Below are positions 62,487-64,000 of a DNA stretch of 64,000 bases, piece by piece. Both the position numbers and the translations under genes were made by a program. Under the pieces are notes generated by a model. The model was not told the origin of the DNA and did no database searches. It worked only from the letters and a program-made list of their open reading frames with translations. Position 1 is the stretch's first letter, and every line of letters begins with the position of its first letter. The stretch is from Cyanobium sp. PLM2.Bin73. GTDB lineage: Bacteria > Cyanobacteriota > Cyanobacteriia > PCC-6307 > Cyanobiaceae. Where the stretch lies: positions 1-64,000 of the forward strand of contig REEV01000057.1 of assembly GCA_007694915.1 (NCBI GenBank), read 5' to 3'.

Positions 62487-63821
62487 GTGGTTCACGTTGC
62501 CTGGCTGGGCAAGAAATCGCCGTTCTGCGGGAACGTCACCTACGGGCTCAACACCACTGAGGCTCTGAAGAACCGGGGGCACGGGGTCAGCTTCATCCAC
62601 TTCGACACGCCTGCCGCCGGCCAGTTCGGGCTCGCCGAGTCCCCGGAGCGGCAGCCGGACACGTCAGCAGACAGCTCCCATGAAGGTCGCCACGACCCAT
62701 GGGCAAGCGAGGCCGGCAATCACGAGCGCGCCGATGCGGATCCGGCGGTGGACGGCAGTGCAGCCGATGTGGCGCTGCCCTACCTGGTGAAATCGCAGGT
62801 GTACACCATTCCCTCCCCCGGTGCCCAGCGGGAACTGCGGGAATCGCTGGAGCGGCTGCAGCCCGATCTGGTGCACGCCAGCCTCACCCTCTCGCCGCTC
62901 GATTTCCGTCTGCCCGAGCTCTGCCAGCAACTGGGGCTACCGCTGGTGGCCACCTTTCACCCCGCCTTTGACGCCGGCCTGCGCAATCTCGCCGCCGGCA
63001 CCCAGCAGCTCACCTATCAGCTCTACGCCCGCTCCCTGGCCCGCTTCGATCGGGTGATCGTCTTCTCGGCGCTGCAGGCTGACGTGCTGGAGCGGCTGGG
63101 GGTGGCCGCCGAGCGGCTTGCCGTGATCCCCAACGGGGTGGATCCCCAGCTCTGGTGTCCGGCTGAGCAAAAACCCAGTGAGGCCTTGCCGGAGCTGCGG
63201 CTGCGCTTTGCCGGCCAGCGGGTGTTTTTGTACATGGGCCGGTTGTCCACCGAGAAGAACGTGGAGGCCCTGCTGCGGGCCTGGCGTCTGGTGCGTCCAG
63301 CCGGCTGCGTGCTGGTGATCGTGGGGGATGGGCCGCTGCGGGGGGCTCTGCAGGGGGGCCGCGAGGAGGCCGATGTGATCTGGTGGGGCTATGAACCGCG
63401 CCAACACGTACGCGTGGCCCTGCAACAGATCGCCGAGGTGTTCCTGTTGCCCTCCCTTGTGGAGGGCTTGAGCCTGGCCCTGCTGGAGGCCATGGCCAGC
63501 GGCACGGCCTGCGTCGCCACCGATGCCGGAGCGGATGGCGAGGTACTCGAGGGTGGCGCCGGGATCGTGATGCGCACCCAGGGGGTGACAACCCAGCTGC
63601 GCACCCTGTTGCCCGTTCTGCGGGACCAGCCGGTGCTCACCGCCGAACTGGGACAGCGTGCCCGCCGACGGGTGCTGGAGCGCTACGGGCTGGCCAGCAA
63701 CATCGATGCGGTGGAGCGGCTCTACGCGGAGGTGCTGGCCGGAAAGGACGTTGCCCTCAGCCGTTCTCCAGGCTCCGACAACAGGCGGCAAAGGCCTCGG
63801 ACGGGTTGGCTGAACCCGTGA
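62487..63821 (+). CDS. Group 1 glycosyltransferase (GT4)
   Basis: 444 residues from GTG at 62487. N-terminal acceptor domain: [57 protein letters not shown]-terminal donor domain: [49 protein letters not shown] and the acidic motif [19 protein letters not shown]. Residues about 50-95 are a low-complexity, charged insertion. Probably builds a glycolipid or surface glycan; acceptor unknown. Its 3' end overlaps pyrF by 65 bases in convergent orientation. Confidence 0.9.
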   Translation: MVHVAWLGKKSPFCGNVTYGLNTTEALKNRGHGVSFIHFDTPAAGQFGLAESPERQPDTSADSSHEGRHDPWASEAGNHERADADPAVDGSAADVALPYLVKSQVYTIPSPGAQRELRESLERLQPDLVHASLTLSPLDFRLPELCQQLGLPLVATFHPAFDAGLRNLAAGTQQLTYQLYARSLARFDRVIVFSALQADVLERLGVAAERLAVIPNGVDPQLWCPAEQKPSEALPELRLRFAGQRVFLYMGRLSTEKNVEALLRAWRLVRPAGCVLVIVGDGPLRGALQGGREEADVIWWGYEPRQHVRVALQQIAEVFLLPSLVEGLSLALLEAMASGTACVATDAGADGEVLEGGAGIVMRTQGVTTQLRTLLPVLRDQPVLTAELGQRARRRVLERYGLASNIDAVERLYAEVLAGKDVALSRSPGSDNRRQRPRTGWLNP

Positions 63822-64000
63822 TCGGCCGACCGATCACCAGCCGACTGGCTCCTGCCGCCAGAGCAGCCCCCGGAGCCATCACCCGGGCCTGATCCCCCCT
63901 GGGGCTGCCGTGGGGACGGATGCCCGGTGCCACCAGGACAAAGGGTTCCGGATAGCGGGCCCTCAAAGCACGCAGCTCCAGGGGGGAACAAACGCAACCG
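63757..64000 (-). CDS. pyrF: Orotidine 5'-phosphate decarboxylase (5' part beyond window)
   Basis: The last ~80 codons of Pyr[58 protein letters not shown] and [16 protein letters not shown]. The APGIRP and RLVIGRPIT blocks are the phosphate-binding end of the TIM barrel. The N-terminal part lies outside the window. Confidence 0.93.
   Translation of the reverse strand, partial: GCVCSPLELRALRARYPEPFVLVAPGIRPHGSPRGDQARVMAPGAALAAGASRLVIGRPITGSANPSEAFAACCRSLENG

Overview
The window is a gene-dense, very GC-rich (about 68-70% by eye) bacterial chromosome segment. It most likely comes from a picocyanobacterium of the Cyanobium/Synechococcus group. The taxonomic markers are a CpcS/CpeS-type phycobiliprotein lyase, the ARC6/Ftn2 cell-division protein, glucosylglycerol-phosphate phosphatase (StpA), the two-domain cyanobacterial ThiE, DUF1517, DUF3611, DUF3122 and TIGR03792 proteins, an LrtA/HPF long form and a group-2 sigma factor. 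No rRNA, CRISPR array, prophage or intact transposase was seen.

Layout. 1-12 kb: mnmA (cut by the window edge), nnr, a sigma factor, an HDAC-like deacetylase, pdhA, ftn2, ffh, rpsP, phoH and a Bax-inhibitor-like membrane protein closed by two tandem terminators. 12-17 kb: era, a Phd/PIN toxin-antitoxin pair, the bilin lyase, trmD and a divergent SPFH/NfeD pair. 17.5-21 kb: a large membrane histidine kinase with its NarL-type regulator. 21-35.4 kb: ispF, larB, thiS-thiE, ribF, surE, pheS, nadK, an atypical response regulator, cbiET, a GH116 glycosidase and a DUF3122 protein. 38.9-47 kb: a PerM-type permease, ribD, an MscS channel, an SRAP protein, ftsH, argF and lexA. 47.2-50 kb: tRNA-Ala(GGC), a broken RTX-like gene and lnt. 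50-64 kb: an FKBP isomerase, sodB, queA, pdhC, ylqD, stpA, an acyl-activating enzyme, lipB, hpf, deoC, recO, an MFS transporter, a GT4 glycosyltransferase and the 3' part of pyrF.

Two stretches stand out from the compact housekeeping background. The first, about 35.43-38.71 kb, is bracketed by two 58-bp direct repeats (55/58 identical by manual alignment). Each repeat is the last 51 bases of the DUF3122 reading frame including its stop, plus 7 bases beyond. Between them are an intact winged-helix regulator plus AbiEii-like nucleotidyltransferase pair (a candidate toxin-antitoxin or defence module with two 15-bp palindrome-like elements upstream), a broken GNAT toxin-like gene, a broken UbiA-family gene and two unassigned small ORFs. 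The second, about 47.3-48.6 kb, lies immediately downstream of tRNA-Ala and carries a frameshifted RTX-like gene with lower GC.

Regulation that can be read directly includes two abutting LexA-type boxes in front of lexA (one perfect, one with a single mismatch), a perfect 8-bp inverted repeat just upstream of the Phd antitoxin, and strong intrinsic terminators after the Bax-inhibitor gene and after sodB. Many neighbouring genes overlap by 1-4 bases or converge with overlapping 3' ends, as is typical of a streamlined genome.
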